Shown here: one piece after another, positions 34,130-42,604 of the stretch
Layout of the letters: every line of letters begins with the position of its first letter
Position numbering within the stretch: position 1 is the first letter of the stretch
Origin: Solimonas sp036405815
GTDB taxonomy: Bacteria > Pseudomonadota > Gammaproteobacteria > Nevskiales > Nevskiaceae
NCBI GenBank assembly: GCA_036405815.1
Contig: DASWWX010000013.1
Coordinates: 1 to 64,000 of the forward strand
Direction: 5' to 3'
DNA: 64,000 nucleotides
Program-made: the position numbers and the translations under genes
The notes under the pieces: generated by a model
Databases searched by the model: none
Told to the model about the DNA's origin: nothing
The model's input: the letters and a program-made list of their open reading frames with translations, nothing else

Positions 34130-35644
34130 TCAGGGCGTCGTGGCGAGCGTGCCGCAGACCGCCGAGAACACGTTGGTTTCCGAGAACGCACTGACCAGAC
34201 CGGAGGAGTACTCCAGTTCGATCGCATCGTACGGCTGCGTCGTCGGAATCGACACCAGGACCTGATCCTGATCTTCCAGGCCGCCCGGAATCACCGCGAA
34301 GCCCAGCAGCGCGAGGCGCAGCGGGTTCGATTCGGCGTCGCTGGACTCGACGACATTGCCGGCAAGGCGCGTACGAACGGTCAGCGACGACAGCAGCTCG
34401 GCGGTGGCGACCGGACCCAGCGGGTTCAGCGTGCCAGCCGGACGGCCGACGATGAAGCCCGCCGCCTGGCCGGCCGGGATCGGCGGGCCGGCGGGCGCGG
34501 TCACGCGCACCGAGGCGCTGGCCAGCAGCAGGCCGACCGGGACGTTGATCTTCGCGAAGTTGTCGACCACGTCGTCGATGACGTTGCCTTCGTCGACCAC
34601 ATCGCACAGCACGCACAGCGCGCTGATCGACTGGCTGACGGTGGCGCCGGAGGAGGCACGCAGCGGCGCGCTGCAATCGGCGCCGGGGGCGAGGACCTCA
34701 AGGTCCGCGTCCGCGCTGCGCTGCGTGGTGCTGTTGGACGGCACGCTGTCCTTCAGCTTGGCGGTGATGACGGCGGTGCCGACCGTGACGCCGGTGGCTT
34801 CGCCGGTGGCATCCACCGTGGCAACGGCATCAGCCGACGAGCTCCAGTCGAGCTGATCGTTGGCGATCGGGCCGTCCGGCGAGCTGCCGGAGAAGTCGCC
34901 GATCGCGACGAACGCCTGCTTGTTGCCGACGCGGACCGTGGCCGAATCCGGTTCCACACGCAGAAGCGCGTTGAGCTCGGCCAGAACCACCGTCACATCG
35001 ACCTCGTCGGTGATCGGCTCGCCCGCGTTGTTCGGGCTGGAAGCGGTGATGGTGGCGTTGCCGACCGCGCGGGCGCTTGCCGTGGTGGTCGAACCATTGA
35101 CCGGATCGACGCTGACGATGGCGTTGTTGGACGTGGTCCACGTCACCGTGCCATTGATCGCCTGAGGCGTCGGGCTGTTGGTGTAGATGCCCTCGGCGAT
35201 GTAGCGGCGGCTACCGTTCAAGGGGATCGGGCCGGTGGTGTCCGGGATCGAGCGGATGCGGACTTCCAGCAGGTCCGGAGCAATCACCGTAATGACGGTG
35301 CCGCCCTCGACGCCGCTGTGGCTGGCGGTGATCGTGGCCGTGCCGCCCGCGACGGCGGTTGCGAGACCGGAGACGGCGTCGATCGACACCACGCCCGGAT
35401 TGCTGCTCGCCCAGGTGGCGGTCGTCAGCGGTTCGGTGACCGTCGCGGTCGGCGAGCCCGGCGGGGTCGTGTAGCGACCGGTTGCCTGGAACTGCTGGGT
35501 TGAACCCAGGGGAATGGACGGTGCCGCCGGAGTCACCGTGATGCTCTGCAGCTCACGCGTGAAATCCGGGCTCTGGACGCTGCCGTCGCTGCAGCCAGCC
35601 ACCAGAACCACCGCCCACAACAGCCACCACTGCCGTTTGATCAT
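34130..35644 (-). CDS. Bacterial Ig-like (Big-2) repeat lipoprotein
   Basis: 504 residues with a lipoprotein signal (lipobox VAGC, Cys18). Three Big-2-type domains follow at roughly residues 30-115, 118-210 and 213-295; each has the pattern of a Thr/Val-rich strand, TWxSSN and a GxAxITA element (TWASSNPGVVSIDAVSGLAT, TWTTSNNAIVSVDP, DWSSSADAVATVDATGEAT). The last 200 residues are a separate Val/Ala-rich domain with a CVLCDVVDEG Cys pair. Such repeats occur in adhesins and surface-exposed proteins. The gene is divergent from the OmpA-like gene. ATG at 35644. Probably a cell-surface adhesion or polymer-binding protein. Confidence 0.85.
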   Translation of the reverse strand: MIKRQWWLLWAVVLVAGCSDGSVQSPDFTRELQSITVTPAAPSIPLGSTQQFQATGRYTTPPGSPTATVTEPLTTATWASSNPGVVSIDAVSGLATAVAGGTATITASHSGVEGGTVITVIAPDLLEVRIRSIPDTTGPIPLNGSRRYIAEGIYTNSPTPQAINGTVTWTTSNNAIVSVDPVNGSTTTASARAVGNATITASSPNNAGEPITDEVDVTVVLAELNALLRVEPDSATVRVGNKQAFVAIGDFSGSSPDGPIANDQLDWSSSADAVATVDATGEATGVTVGTAVITAKLKDSVPSNSTTQRSADADLEVLAPGADCSAPLRASSGATVSQSISALCVLCDVVDEGNVIDDVVDNFAKINVPVGLLLASASVRVTAPAGPPIPAGQAAGFIVGRPAGTLNPLGPVATAELLSSLTVRTRLAGNVVESSDAESNPLRLALLGFAVIPGGLEDQDQVLVSIPTTQPYDAIELEYSSGLVSAFSETNVFSAVCGTLATTP

Positions 35645-35924
35645 TGCCGGTACCCGAACCTGAATGTCGATATTTTGAAGAATCCCTGTGCCCCCGCCCG
35701 CAACGCACGACCGTTTAGGTCGTTGTGCTACGTATGGCGCTCGCATCATAATGCATTCCATTAGAAGGAAAGTAATGCGGCACCCAGGGGCATGCCACAC
35801 CCCGCCCCGGGTGCCTTCTGATAAGTTTTGCGCCGCATGTTGGGGTAGATGTTGCAGTTTCTTGCCGTGAACAAGCCTTGCGCGAGCCGTCGCGCCTAGA
35901 ACAGGGATTGAGGGAGAGTCGGTG

Positions 35925-37475
35925 ATGTCTAAATTCGGATGGCTGGCGCTGGCGGGTCTGATCTGCAGCGGCGCGGCGCAGGCGCAGGTTGTGGAAAACC
36001 CGCAGCAGCGGCAGGTCGTGGCGTCGCAGTCGACCACAGGCGATTTCGATGATCGCTGGTACGTGACGCCGATGGTCGGCGCTGTGTTCGCGGGCAGCGA
36101 TGGCCTGGATACGGGCGGTCTTTTCGGCCTGGCGATCGGCAAGGGTGTGACGCCCTACCTCGACCTCGAAGTCGAATTGAATTACAGCGAACTCGATGTC
36201 AGCACGCTGCCCGCCTTTAATCTGTACAAGCGTGGCTCCCTGGGCTTCAGCCTGGTACAGCATCTGGCGCGCGATACCGCCAAGGTGCGTCCGTACCTGC
36301 TGCTGAACGGCAATGCACACGACATCAGCTTCCTCAACGAGGATCTGACCGGCATCGGCGCCGCCGCGGGCGGCGGTCTGAAGTTCAAGCTGACGCAGGC
36401 GCTCGACCTGCGTGCCGACGTTCGCTACAACCTGGATTTCATCAGCGCCAAGGGTAGCGTGCCCGACGATACGTTCTATCTGTGGAGCAGCGCGCTGGGC
36501 CTGACCTACAAGTTCGGTGCCGATCCCTACGACGACGACGGTGACGGCGTGCCGAATTCGCTGGACAAGTGCCCGAACACGCCGCGTGGCGTGGCGGTGT
36601 ACTCGGACGGCTGCCCGGTCGATATGGACGGCGACGGCGTTCCCGATTACCTCGACAAGTGCCCGAACACGCCGAAAGGCGCGCTGGTGGGTCCGGACGG
36701 TTGTGAGCTGGATAGCGACGGCGACGGCGTGCCCGATGCGCGCGACCAGTGCCCGAACACCCCGCGCGGCATTCCGGTCGACAGCTCCGGCTGCCCGCTG
36801 GACAGCGACGGCGACGGCGTCCCCGACTATCTGGACAAGTGCCCCGGCACGCCGAAGGGTACCCGCGTCAACGCCGAAGGCTGCTCGCTGGCCGATCAGG
36901 ACGGCGACGGCATTCCGGACGAACTCGACAAGTGCCCCGGCACGCCGGCCGGCATCCCGGTCGGCCCGGACGGTTGCCCGCTGGATAGCGACGGCGATGG
37001 CGTCCCCGACTATCTCGACGAGTGCCCGAAGACCCCGCCGGGTGCCAAGGTGCTGCCGAACGGTTGCGCGCTGACCGGCGACTGCCGTACGCCGCGTCCG
37101 GGCGAGGCCGTGGACGCCCAGGGCTGCGCGATCGACCGCAACTTCATCCTCAAGGGTGTGAAGTTCGAGTTCGACTCCGACCGTCTGACCGCGGCCGCCA
37201 AGGAGATCCTCAACGAGGTTGCTGCGACGCTGCAGGCCTATCCGAATGTCGCCGTGGAGCTGGAAGGTCACACCGACAGCCTGGGTTCGGACACCTACAA
37301 CCTCGGCTTGTCCGAGCGCCGCGCCAACGCGGTGAAGACCTACCTGACCGGCCGCGGCGTCGAAGCGCGTCGCATGACGCCGGTGGGCTACGGCGAATCG
37401 CGTCCGATCGACTCCAACGAGACCGAGCCGGGTCGCGAGAACAACCGCCGCGTCGAACTCGGCGTGCGGGAATAA
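35925..37475 (+). CDS. OmpA-family protein with six thrombospondin type 3-like repeats
   Basis: 516 residues. Signal peptide 1-20 (ends GAAQA). A beta barrel of about eight strands spans residues 40-195 (VTPYLDLEVELNY, LRADVRYNLDF, ALGLTYKFG). Six Asp-rich repeats at about 198-382 follow, each with the D-x-D-G-D-G-V/I-P core and a CPxTP step, expected to bind calcium. The C-terminal OmpA domain (about 405-515) has KFEFDSDRLT, VAVELEGHTDSLG and NNRRVELGV, which bind peptidoglycan; the Asp and Arg that hold diaminopimelate appear in the LSERRANAV region. It anchors the outer membrane to the cell wall and may be calcium-stabilised. ATG at 35925 with GGGAGAG upstream. A strong terminator follows. 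Confidence 0.93.
   Translation: MSKFGWLALAGLICSGAAQAQVVENPQQRQVVASQSTTGDFDDRWYVTPMVGAVFAGSDGLDTGGLFGLAIGKGVTPYLDLEVELNYSELDVSTLPAFNLYKRGSLGFSLVQHLARDTAKVRPYLLLNGNAHDISFLNEDLTGIGAAAGGGLKFKLTQALDLRADVRYNLDFISAKGSVPDDTFYLWSSALGLTYKFGADPYDDDGDGVPNSLDKCPNTPRGVAVYSDGCPVDMDGDGVPDYLDKCPNTPKGALVGPDGCELDSDGDGVPDARDQCPNTPRGIPVDSSGCPLDSDGDGVPDYLDKCPGTPKGTRVNAEGCSLADQDGDGIPDELDKCPGTPAGIPVGPDGCPLDSDGDGVPDYLDECPKTPPGAKVLPNGCALTGDCRTPRPGEAVDAQGCAIDRNFILKGVKFEFDSDRLTAAAKEILNEVAATLQAYPNVAVELEGHTDSLGSDTYNLGLSERRANAVKTYLTGRGVEARRMTPVGYGESRPIDSNETEPGRENNRRVELGVRE
36520..37065 (+). repeat. Six tandem TSP3-like protein repeats
   Basis: About 550 bp inside the OmpA-like gene encode six copies of a roughly 29-30-residue unit (DxDGDGVPDxxDxCPxTP ... 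GC). At DNA level the units are similar enough (GACGGCGACGGCGT cores) to allow recombination and copy-number change. Confidence 0.85.
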
Positions 37476-37519
37476 GGACTCTCCGGCACGGCTCCCGCCG
37501 TCGCCGCAGCGATTCCACA

Positions 37520-37552
37520 AACCCCGCCTCCTGTTGGAGGCGGGGTTTTTCT
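37520..37552 (+). terminator. Intrinsic terminator of the OmpA-like gene
   Basis: A 12-bp stem AACCCCGCCTCC-TGTT-GGAGGCGGGGTT followed by TTTCTTT, 44 bases after the stop codon. Confidence 0.93.
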
Positions 37553-37603
37553 TTGGTCGTCCGCGCAGGCACCATGCGTTAGGGATCGGTTGGGGGATGC
37601 GCG

Positions 37604-38293
37604 ATGTACATCAGCTACGACTTCTCGTTCGACGACGGCACGCGGCACCAGGTGGTGGTCGATGTCTTGCGCGCCGAGCGCGAGACGCCGCTGACCTCCC
37701 GTACGCCGCCGCCGGACTGGACGCGGCTCGACTACAAGCAGTGTCCCAACTGTCCGCTGAAGGCCGAGCACAGCCCGCGCTGTCCGCCGGCGGTCGATCT
37801 GGTGCCGACGATGGATGCATTCGCCCGCATCATTTCCCACACCGAAGCACAGGTGACCGTGAAGATGGCCGAGCGCACGGTCACGCATCGCTGCCAGGCG
37901 CAGCAGGCGCTCAGTTCATTGGTGGCGCTGATGATGGCGACCAGCGGCTGTCCGATTCTCGGCCGCATGCGCGGTCTGGCGCGGACGCATGTGCCGTTTG
38001 CGACGCTGGAGGAGAGCCTGGTGCGCAGCTTGGGCGCCTACCTGCTTGGACAGTTGCTGGTGCAGCGCGGCGGCGGCGAGCCCGACTGGGACTTGCAGAA
38101 GCTCAAGGATCACTACGCGCAGCTGGAAGTGCTGAACAAGGCGTTCAAGGCGCGGGTGCGCGCCGCCTCGCAGCAGGATGCGTCGCTCAACGCCGTCAGC
38201 GCACTGGGCATCCTGTCGATGGGCATCGGTTTTTCAATCGACGATCAGCTCGAGGCCTTGCTGCCCTATACCGTCCTGGGCGGTGATCCCTGA
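37604..38293 (+). CDS. Hypothetical protein with N-terminal Cys cluster
   Basis: 229 residues, cytosolic. ATG at 37604 with GGGGGA 9 bases upstream. Residues 1-28 form short strands (ISYDFSFDDGTRHQVVVDVL). A Cys cluster follows at about 47-60 (CPNCPLKAEHSPRCPP), which could bind zinc. The remainder is helical and hydrophobic-patterned (ALSSLVALMMATSGCPILGRMRG, LVRSLGAYLLGQLLVQRG). It looks conserved, but I do not recognise a named family, so no function is given. It converges with the desaturase gene. Confidence 0.75.
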   Translation: MYISYDFSFDDGTRHQVVVDVLRAERETPLTSRTPPPDWTRLDYKQCPNCPLKAEHSPRCPPAVDLVPTMDAFARIISHTEAQVTVKMAERTVTHRCQAQQALSSLVALMMATSGCPILGRMRGLARTHVPFATLEESLVRSLGAYLLGQLLVQRGGGEPDWDLQKLKDHYAQLEVLNKAFKARVRAASQQDASLNAVSALGILSMGIGFSIDDQLEALLPYTVLGGDP

Positions 38294-38328
38294 GCGGTAT
38301 TGTGGCGATGCCGCAGCGGGGTGTCGCC

Positions 38329-39330
38329 TCAATGTGATGTTGAGGTCGCGAGTCGCAGCACATCGCCATAGCTCGGCGGCATCGGGACCGCATCGCGTTC
38401 GCGCAGCCAGCGGTGCATCAGCGGCAGCTTCCAGTACGGCACCGAGGCCATCACGTGGTGCTCCAGGTGGTAGTTCACCTGGAACGGTGCGACGCTGATG
38501 CGCGCGAGCCAGCCGGCGCGCGTCGTGCGCGTGTTCTGAAACATGTCCGGCGTGTCCGGCAGCATGCCGTGCTCGGCGATCGAGCGGATGCGCAGCAGCA
38601 ACGGGAACGGCGTGACGTAGGCCAGCACCCACACCGCGTACAGCCAGGCGTGGCCGGAAAGCGCGAAAATCGTCAGCAGCACGCCGTTGGCGATCAGCAT
38701 CGGCGTCATGTTGCGCAGCGCGGTGGCGACGTAGTGATGCCAGCGCCGTCCGTTCGCTGGCAGGCGCTCGATGTCGTTGGCCACGGTCCAGCGGATCACG
38801 CCGGCGTCCATCAGCACGAGGCCGAACAGCAGCTTCAAACCGGTGATGCCGGAAAGGTCGCGCGCGAACTTGCGCCACAGCGAGCGCCGCGTCGTCGGAT
38901 AGCCCACATGTAGCGTGCGGTCCGGGTCGGCTTCGGTGCCGGTGCGTGTGTGATGGCCGAGGTGGTGCGCGCGGTACTTGTGCAGGCTCTGCCAGATCGG
39001 CCGCGCGCACAGCCAGTCGGTCAGCACGTCGTTGGCCCAGCGCGACTTGAACAGGGTGCCGTGCGCGCCCTCGTGCTCGAGAATCGCGAGCGCGAGCTGA
39101 CGTCCGGCGATGACGAACAGCGCGGCGACGAAGGTGAACAGATTCGGCCAGATCGCCAGCACCGCGAACGTCGCGGCGATGACCGCCCACGTCGACGCGA
39201 TGGCCCAGGCGCCGCGCCAGTTCGAGCGCTGCGTCAGCACGGCGATCTGCTCGCGCGTGAACAGTTCGCTGAGCTTGCGCCGCGTGACGGTCGGCAGTTC
39301 GGTCGGCGTGGAAGTGGCGACGGTGTTCAT
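38329..39330 (-). CDS. Membrane fatty acid desaturase/hydroxylase
   Basis: 333 residues with four to five membrane helices and the three His boxes that hold the di-iron site: HEGAH (near residue 86), HHLGHH (near 122) and NYHLEHH (near 289). It differs from the desaturase at the start of the window in box spacing and length. ATG at 39330. It lies 17 bp downstream of the PaaX-family regulator gene on the same strand, so the two are probably co-transcribed. Substrate unknown; acyl lipids are likely. Confidence 0.9.
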   Translation of the reverse strand: MNTVATSTPTELPTVTRRKLSELFTREQIAVLTQRSNWRGAWAIASTWAVIAATFAVLAIWPNLFTFVAALFVIAGRQLALAILEHEGAHGTLFKSRWANDVLTDWLCARPIWQSLHKYRAHHLGHHTRTGTEADPDRTLHVGYPTTRRSLWRKFARDLSGITGLKLLFGLVLMDAGVIRWTVANDIERLPANGRRWHHYVATALRNMTPMLIANGVLLTIFALSGHAWLYAVWVLAYVTPFPLLLRIRSIAEHGMLPDTPDMFQNTRTTRAGWLARISVAPFQVNYHLEHHVMASVPYWKLPLMHRWLRERDAVPMPPSYGDVLRLATSTSH

Positions 39331-39347
39331 GGGGTGAGGACTCCGGT

Positions 39348-40175
39348 TCAGTGCGCGCGCAGGCCGCGCGCTGCGGATGCCGCGCCGTCGGCGGGCAGGC
39401 CGAGCCGGCGTGTGCGGCGCCACAGCGCCTGGCCGTAGCGGTCGAACGCGCGCACGGTTTCGACGAAGGCGCGGCGCGCGGCGGTGTCGACGTAAGGTTC
39501 CGGCAGCAGCGGGTCGAACACGACCTCGCGGATCGCGCCGCCGCCCAGCAGGAAGGACTCGCGCGCGGCGACGTCCGTCTCCAGCCGCCCGGCCTTCGCC
39601 ATCCAGGTCTCGAGACGCGTGCGCTGCTTGCGGTAGTTGGCGTTCAGCGCCTTGCCGTCCCACAGCGCGCGAATGCGCGTCGCGCGCGCGCCGTCGAAAT
39701 CCTGTGCGACGAACACACTGGCCTCGCGTTCCAGCCCCAGCGTGTACAGGCGGTCGCGCACGCTGGCGACGTCCTCGATGTTGTCGGGCCTGAGATAAAA
39801 ACCGCGCTCGAATTCGCGGAAGCCGAGCATCTGCAAGGCGCGACCGCGACGGCGCAACGCGGTGCGATCGCTGCGTCCGAGCGCGCCGCTGTGCACGGCG
39901 AGGTAGGCGCCGTTCCACGGCCGCACGCGCTGTTCGGCATGACGCCAGGTCGCGACCTGGTCGGCGAGTTCGTGCGCGGCGCCGGCGAGGCGATAGCTGC
40001 CGCGCCCTTCGGCCTGGATCAGGCCTTCCGTACCGAGCCGCACCAGCGCCACGCGCGCGTTGTTCTCGCGGATGTCGAACAGCGCGCAGGCGCCGACGAA
40101 ATCGCGCGCGCTCAGCGCCTCGCCTTCGGAGGCGAGCAACAGGCCGAGGATCAGGTTCTTGGCGGTCGGCTTCAT
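39348..40175 (-). CDS. PaaX-family transcriptional regulator
   Basis: 275 residues. The N-terminal winged helix (residues 1-80; NARVALVRLGTEGLIQAEG) and the central/C-terminal PaaX domain (for example RPWNGAYLAVHSG, RALQMLGFREFERGFYLRPDN) match the PaaX family. The best-known member is the phenylacetyl-CoA-responsive repressor of phenylacetate degradation; other members respond to other acyl-CoAs. Here the gene is linked to a desaturase and faces two crotonase genes, suggesting an acyl-CoA effector linked to lipid metabolism. ATG at 40175. A perfect palindrome at 40231-40245 in the divergent region is the likely operator. Confidence 0.9.
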   Translation of the reverse strand: MKPTAKNLILGLLLASEGEALSARDFVGACALFDIRENNARVALVRLGTEGLIQAEGRGSYRLAGAAHELADQVATWRHAEQRVRPWNGAYLAVHSGALGRSDRTALRRRGRALQMLGFREFERGFYLRPDNIEDVASVRDRLYTLGLEREASVFVAQDFDGARATRIRALWDGKALNANYRKQRTRLETWMAKAGRLETDVAARESFLLGGGAIREVVFDPLLPEPYVDTAARRAFVETVRAFDRYGQALWRRTRRLGLPADGAASAARGLRAH

Positions 40176-40230
40176 TACGGGTGTTGCCAGATGCTGCAGA
40201 TTGGTGACACATTACAAGTCATGGCATGAA

Positions 40231-40245
40231 ACCGTCAATGACGGT
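40231..40245. promoter_or_regulatory. Perfect 15-bp palindrome, candidate PaaX-type operator
   Basis: ACCGTCA-A-TGACGGT, seven bases mirrored around one, between the PaaX-family gene (minus) and the first crotonase gene (plus, ATG at 40265). An outer pair, CATTAC (40209-40214) and GTAATG (40244-40249), flanks it. PaaX-type regulators bind palindromic sites of this size. Confidence 0.65.
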
Positions 40246-40264
40246 AATGAACGGAGAGCCGCCG

Positions 40265-41062
40265 ATGTCGTCCGAAACCCAGTCCTCCGTGGTTCGCGTG
40301 GAGCGGCGGCCGCCGCTGCTGGTCGTCGCGATCGACCGTCCCGCGGCACGCAACGCCGTCGACGGCCCGACTGCACAGGCGCTGGCCGAGGCTTTCCGTG
40401 CCTTCGACGCCGACGACGAACTCAAGGTCGCGATCCTGACCGGCAGCGGCGAGCACTTCTGCGCGGGGGCGGACCTGAAGGCCGTCGCCGGCCGCACGCA
40501 CGGCAACCGCATCGACACCGAAGGCGACGGGCCGATGGGGCCGACGCGCATGCAATTGTCGAAGCCGGTGATCGCCGCGGTGTCCGGCTACTGCGTCGCC
40601 GGCGGACTGGAACTCGCACTGTGGTGCGACCTGCGCGTCGCCGACGAGAGCGCGGTGTTCGGCGTGTTCTGCCGCCGCTTCGGCGTGCCGCTGATCGACG
40701 GCGGCACCGTGCGCCTGCCGCGCCTGATCGGTCACTCGCGTGCGATGGACCTGATCCTGACGGGCCGCCCGGTAGAGGCGGACGAAGCCTTGCGGATGGG
40801 CCTCGCCAACCGCGTCGTACCCAGGGGCCAGGCGCTCGCCGCGGCGGAAACGCTGGCCCTGCAGATCGCGGCCTTCCCGCAGACCTGCATGCGCGGCGAT
40901 CGGCGCAGTGCGTACGAGCAGTGGAGCCTCGACGAAGCCGCCGCCATCGCCAACGAGTTCCGCCACGGCCTGCAGACCCTGCAGTCCGGCGAGACGCTGG
41001 CCGGTGCCGGGCGCTTCACCTCGGGTGTCGGCCGTCACGGCGACTTCGGCAATAAACAGTAA
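40265..41062 (+). CDS. Enoyl-CoA hydratase/isomerase family protein (crotonase)
   Basis: 265-residue crotonase fold. The oxyanion-hole segments are HFCAGADLKAV and VAGGLELALWCDLR. The Glu matching the first catalytic Glu of rat hydratase is present in GGLELAL, but the second (normally in a PE segment) is missing; the region reads FGVPLIDGGT. Classic hydration is therefore doubtful, and an isomerase, hydrolase or other acyl-CoA reaction is possible. The ATG at 40265 has GGAGAG 9 bases before it. First gene of a two-gene unit, divergent from the PaaX-family regulator. Confidence 0.9.
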   Translation: MSSETQSSVVRVERRPPLLVVAIDRPAARNAVDGPTAQALAEAFRAFDADDELKVAILTGSGEHFCAGADLKAVAGRTHGNRIDTEGDGPMGPTRMQLSKPVIAAVSGYCVAGGLELALWCDLRVADESAVFGVFCRRFGVPLIDGGTVRLPRLIGHSRAMDLILTGRPVEADEALRMGLANRVVPRGQALAAAETLALQIAAFPQTCMRGDRRSAYEQWSLDEAAAIANEFRHGLQTLQSGETLAGAGRFTSGVGRHGDFGNKQ

Positions 41063-41073
41063 TGGAGCGCGAC

Positions 41074-41988
41074 ATGAGCGAACTGAAGACGATGCTGTAC
41101 GCGCGCACCGGTCGCATTGCGCGCATCACCCTGAACCGCCCCGCGCGCGGCAACGGCATCACGATGGACCTGCCGCGCGAACTCGCCGCCTGCGTCGAGC
41201 GCGCGAACCTGGATCCGGAGGTGCACGTCATCGCGCTGTCCGGCAACGGCACGGGCTTCTGCGGCGGCTACGATCTGGTCGAGAGCGCGGAGAGTCTGCA
41301 GGTCGGCACGCCGGACGCCTCGCGCCCCGCCGGTTCGCCGCTGGACCCGCTGGTGCAGTTAAAGAACCACCAGCCCAATAGTGCCTGGGACCCGACCGTC
41401 GACTACGCGATGATGAGTCGCAACGTGAAGGGCTTCATGAGCCTGTTCCATAGTGATAAGCCCGTCGTGTGCAAGGTGCACGGCTTCTGCGTCGCCGGCG
41501 GCACCGACATGGCGCTGTGTTCCGATCTGCTGGTCATCGCCGACGACGCCAAGATCGGTTATCCGCCCGCCCGCGTCTGGGGTTCGCCGACGACCTCGCT
41601 GTGGTTCCACCGCCTCGGCATCGAGAAGGCCAAGCGCCTGCTGTTCACCGGCGACTGCCTGTCGGGCAAGGAAGCGCAGGCGTGGGGCCTGGCGATCGAG
41701 TCGGCGCCGCCGGACCAGCTCGACGCGCGCTTCGAGGCGTTGCTGGAGCGCATCGCGCGTATGCCGGTGAACCAGCTGGTAATGATGAAGCTGCTGCTCA
41801 ACCAGAGCCTGATGGCCCAGGGCCTGCAGACCACGCAGATCCTCGGCACCGTGTTCGACGGCATCACGCGCCACACGAAGGAGGGCTACGCGTTTCAGCA
41901 GCGCGCCGCCGAGGCTGGCTTCCGCCAGGCCGTGCGCGAGCGCGACGAGCCCTTCGGCGACTTCGGGCTGTCGACGTTCAAGCGCTGA
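41074..41988 (+). CDS. Crotonase-family protein lacking both catalytic Glu
   Basis: 304 residues of the same superfamily as the preceding gene, with oxyanion-hole segments GFCGGYDLVES and VAGGTDMALCSDLL. Both Glu residues of canonical hydratases are absent: GGTDMAL carries Asp, and the second site reads IGYPPARVWG. An insert of about 40 residues follows the first oxyanion loop. The ATG at 41074 has GGAG six to seven bases upstream; an ATG at 41062 overlaps the stop of the previous gene. Likely a non-hydratase acyl-CoA enzyme working with its neighbour. Confidence 0.88.
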   Translation: MSELKTMLYARTGRIARITLNRPARGNGITMDLPRELAACVERANLDPEVHVIALSGNGTGFCGGYDLVESAESLQVGTPDASRPAGSPLDPLVQLKNHQPNSAWDPTVDYAMMSRNVKGFMSLFHSDKPVVCKVHGFCVAGGTDMALCSDLLVIADDAKIGYPPARVWGSPTTSLWFHRLGIEKAKRLLFTGDCLSGKEAQAWGLAIESAPPDQLDARFEALLERIARMPVNQLVMMKLLLNQSLMAQGLQTTQILGTVFDGITRHTKEGYAFQQRAAEAGFRQAVRERDEPFGDFGLSTFKR

Positions 41989-42080
41989 CATCGACGCCAT
42001 CGGCCGACGCCGCTGCGCCTGCGCCGTGAACCGGACCTCTGGTTCAGGCCCCGGACAGCCGGCGCCGTTACAACAGGGTC

Positions 42081-42587
42081 ATGAAACCGCTCCTCTCGAA
42101 AGTCGTGGTCATCGGCTGTACGGCGCTACTGCTGGCGGCTTGCGCGACGCGCACGCCTTATCAGCCGATGCAGAAAGGTCAGGGTTACAGCGAACAGAAG
42201 CTGGAAGCCGGACGCTATCGGGTCACTGTCGTCGGCAGTACCGCGACGCCGCGTGAAACGGTGGAGAACTACTTGCTGTATCGCGCCGCGGAGTTGACGG
42301 TGGCGGCCGGTTACGAGCGCTTCTCGCTGCGCGATCAGCATACGGATGCCGAACCCGGCGGCAGCGGCTCCGGTGTCAGCGTCGGCGTGGGCGGTTTCGG
42401 CGGTGTTTCCCGCGGCGTGGGCCTGGGTGTCGGCGTAGGCACGGGCAGCGGCAGCAAACTCGCCTACCGCACGCAGGCGGATGTGCTGATGCTGTCGGTC
42501 GACGCGCCGGTCTCGCCATCGACGTTCGATGCACGTCAGGTGATCGACAACTTGCGATCGCAGGTTCAGCCGCCGTCGGCGCGCTGA
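42081..42587 (+). CDS. CC0125/CC1285-like lipoprotein
   Basis: 168 residues. Lipoprotein signal with lipobox LAAC (Cys21). The mature part has the family blocks YQPMQKGQGYSEQKLE, YRVTVVGSTATPRETVENY and LLYRAAELTVAAGYERF. A Gly/Val-rich stretch (about residues 95-125) separates these from the C-terminal strand region. Lipoproteins of this type are common in proteobacteria; their role is unknown. ATG at 42081. Confidence 0.82.
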   Translation: MKPLLSKVVVIGCTALLLAACATRTPYQPMQKGQGYSEQKLEAGRYRVTVVGSTATPRETVENYLLYRAAELTVAAGYERFSLRDQHTDAEPGGSGSGVSVGVGGFGGVSRGVGLGVGVGTGSGSKLAYRTQADVLMLSVDAPVSPSTFDARQVIDNLRSQVQPPSAR

Positions 42588-42604
42588 GCCACCCAGCCGA
42601 GAGA

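Noticed and set aside
36520..37065. CRISPR or intergenic tandem array
   Set aside because: The repeats are in frame inside the OmpA-like gene and encode TSP3-like units.
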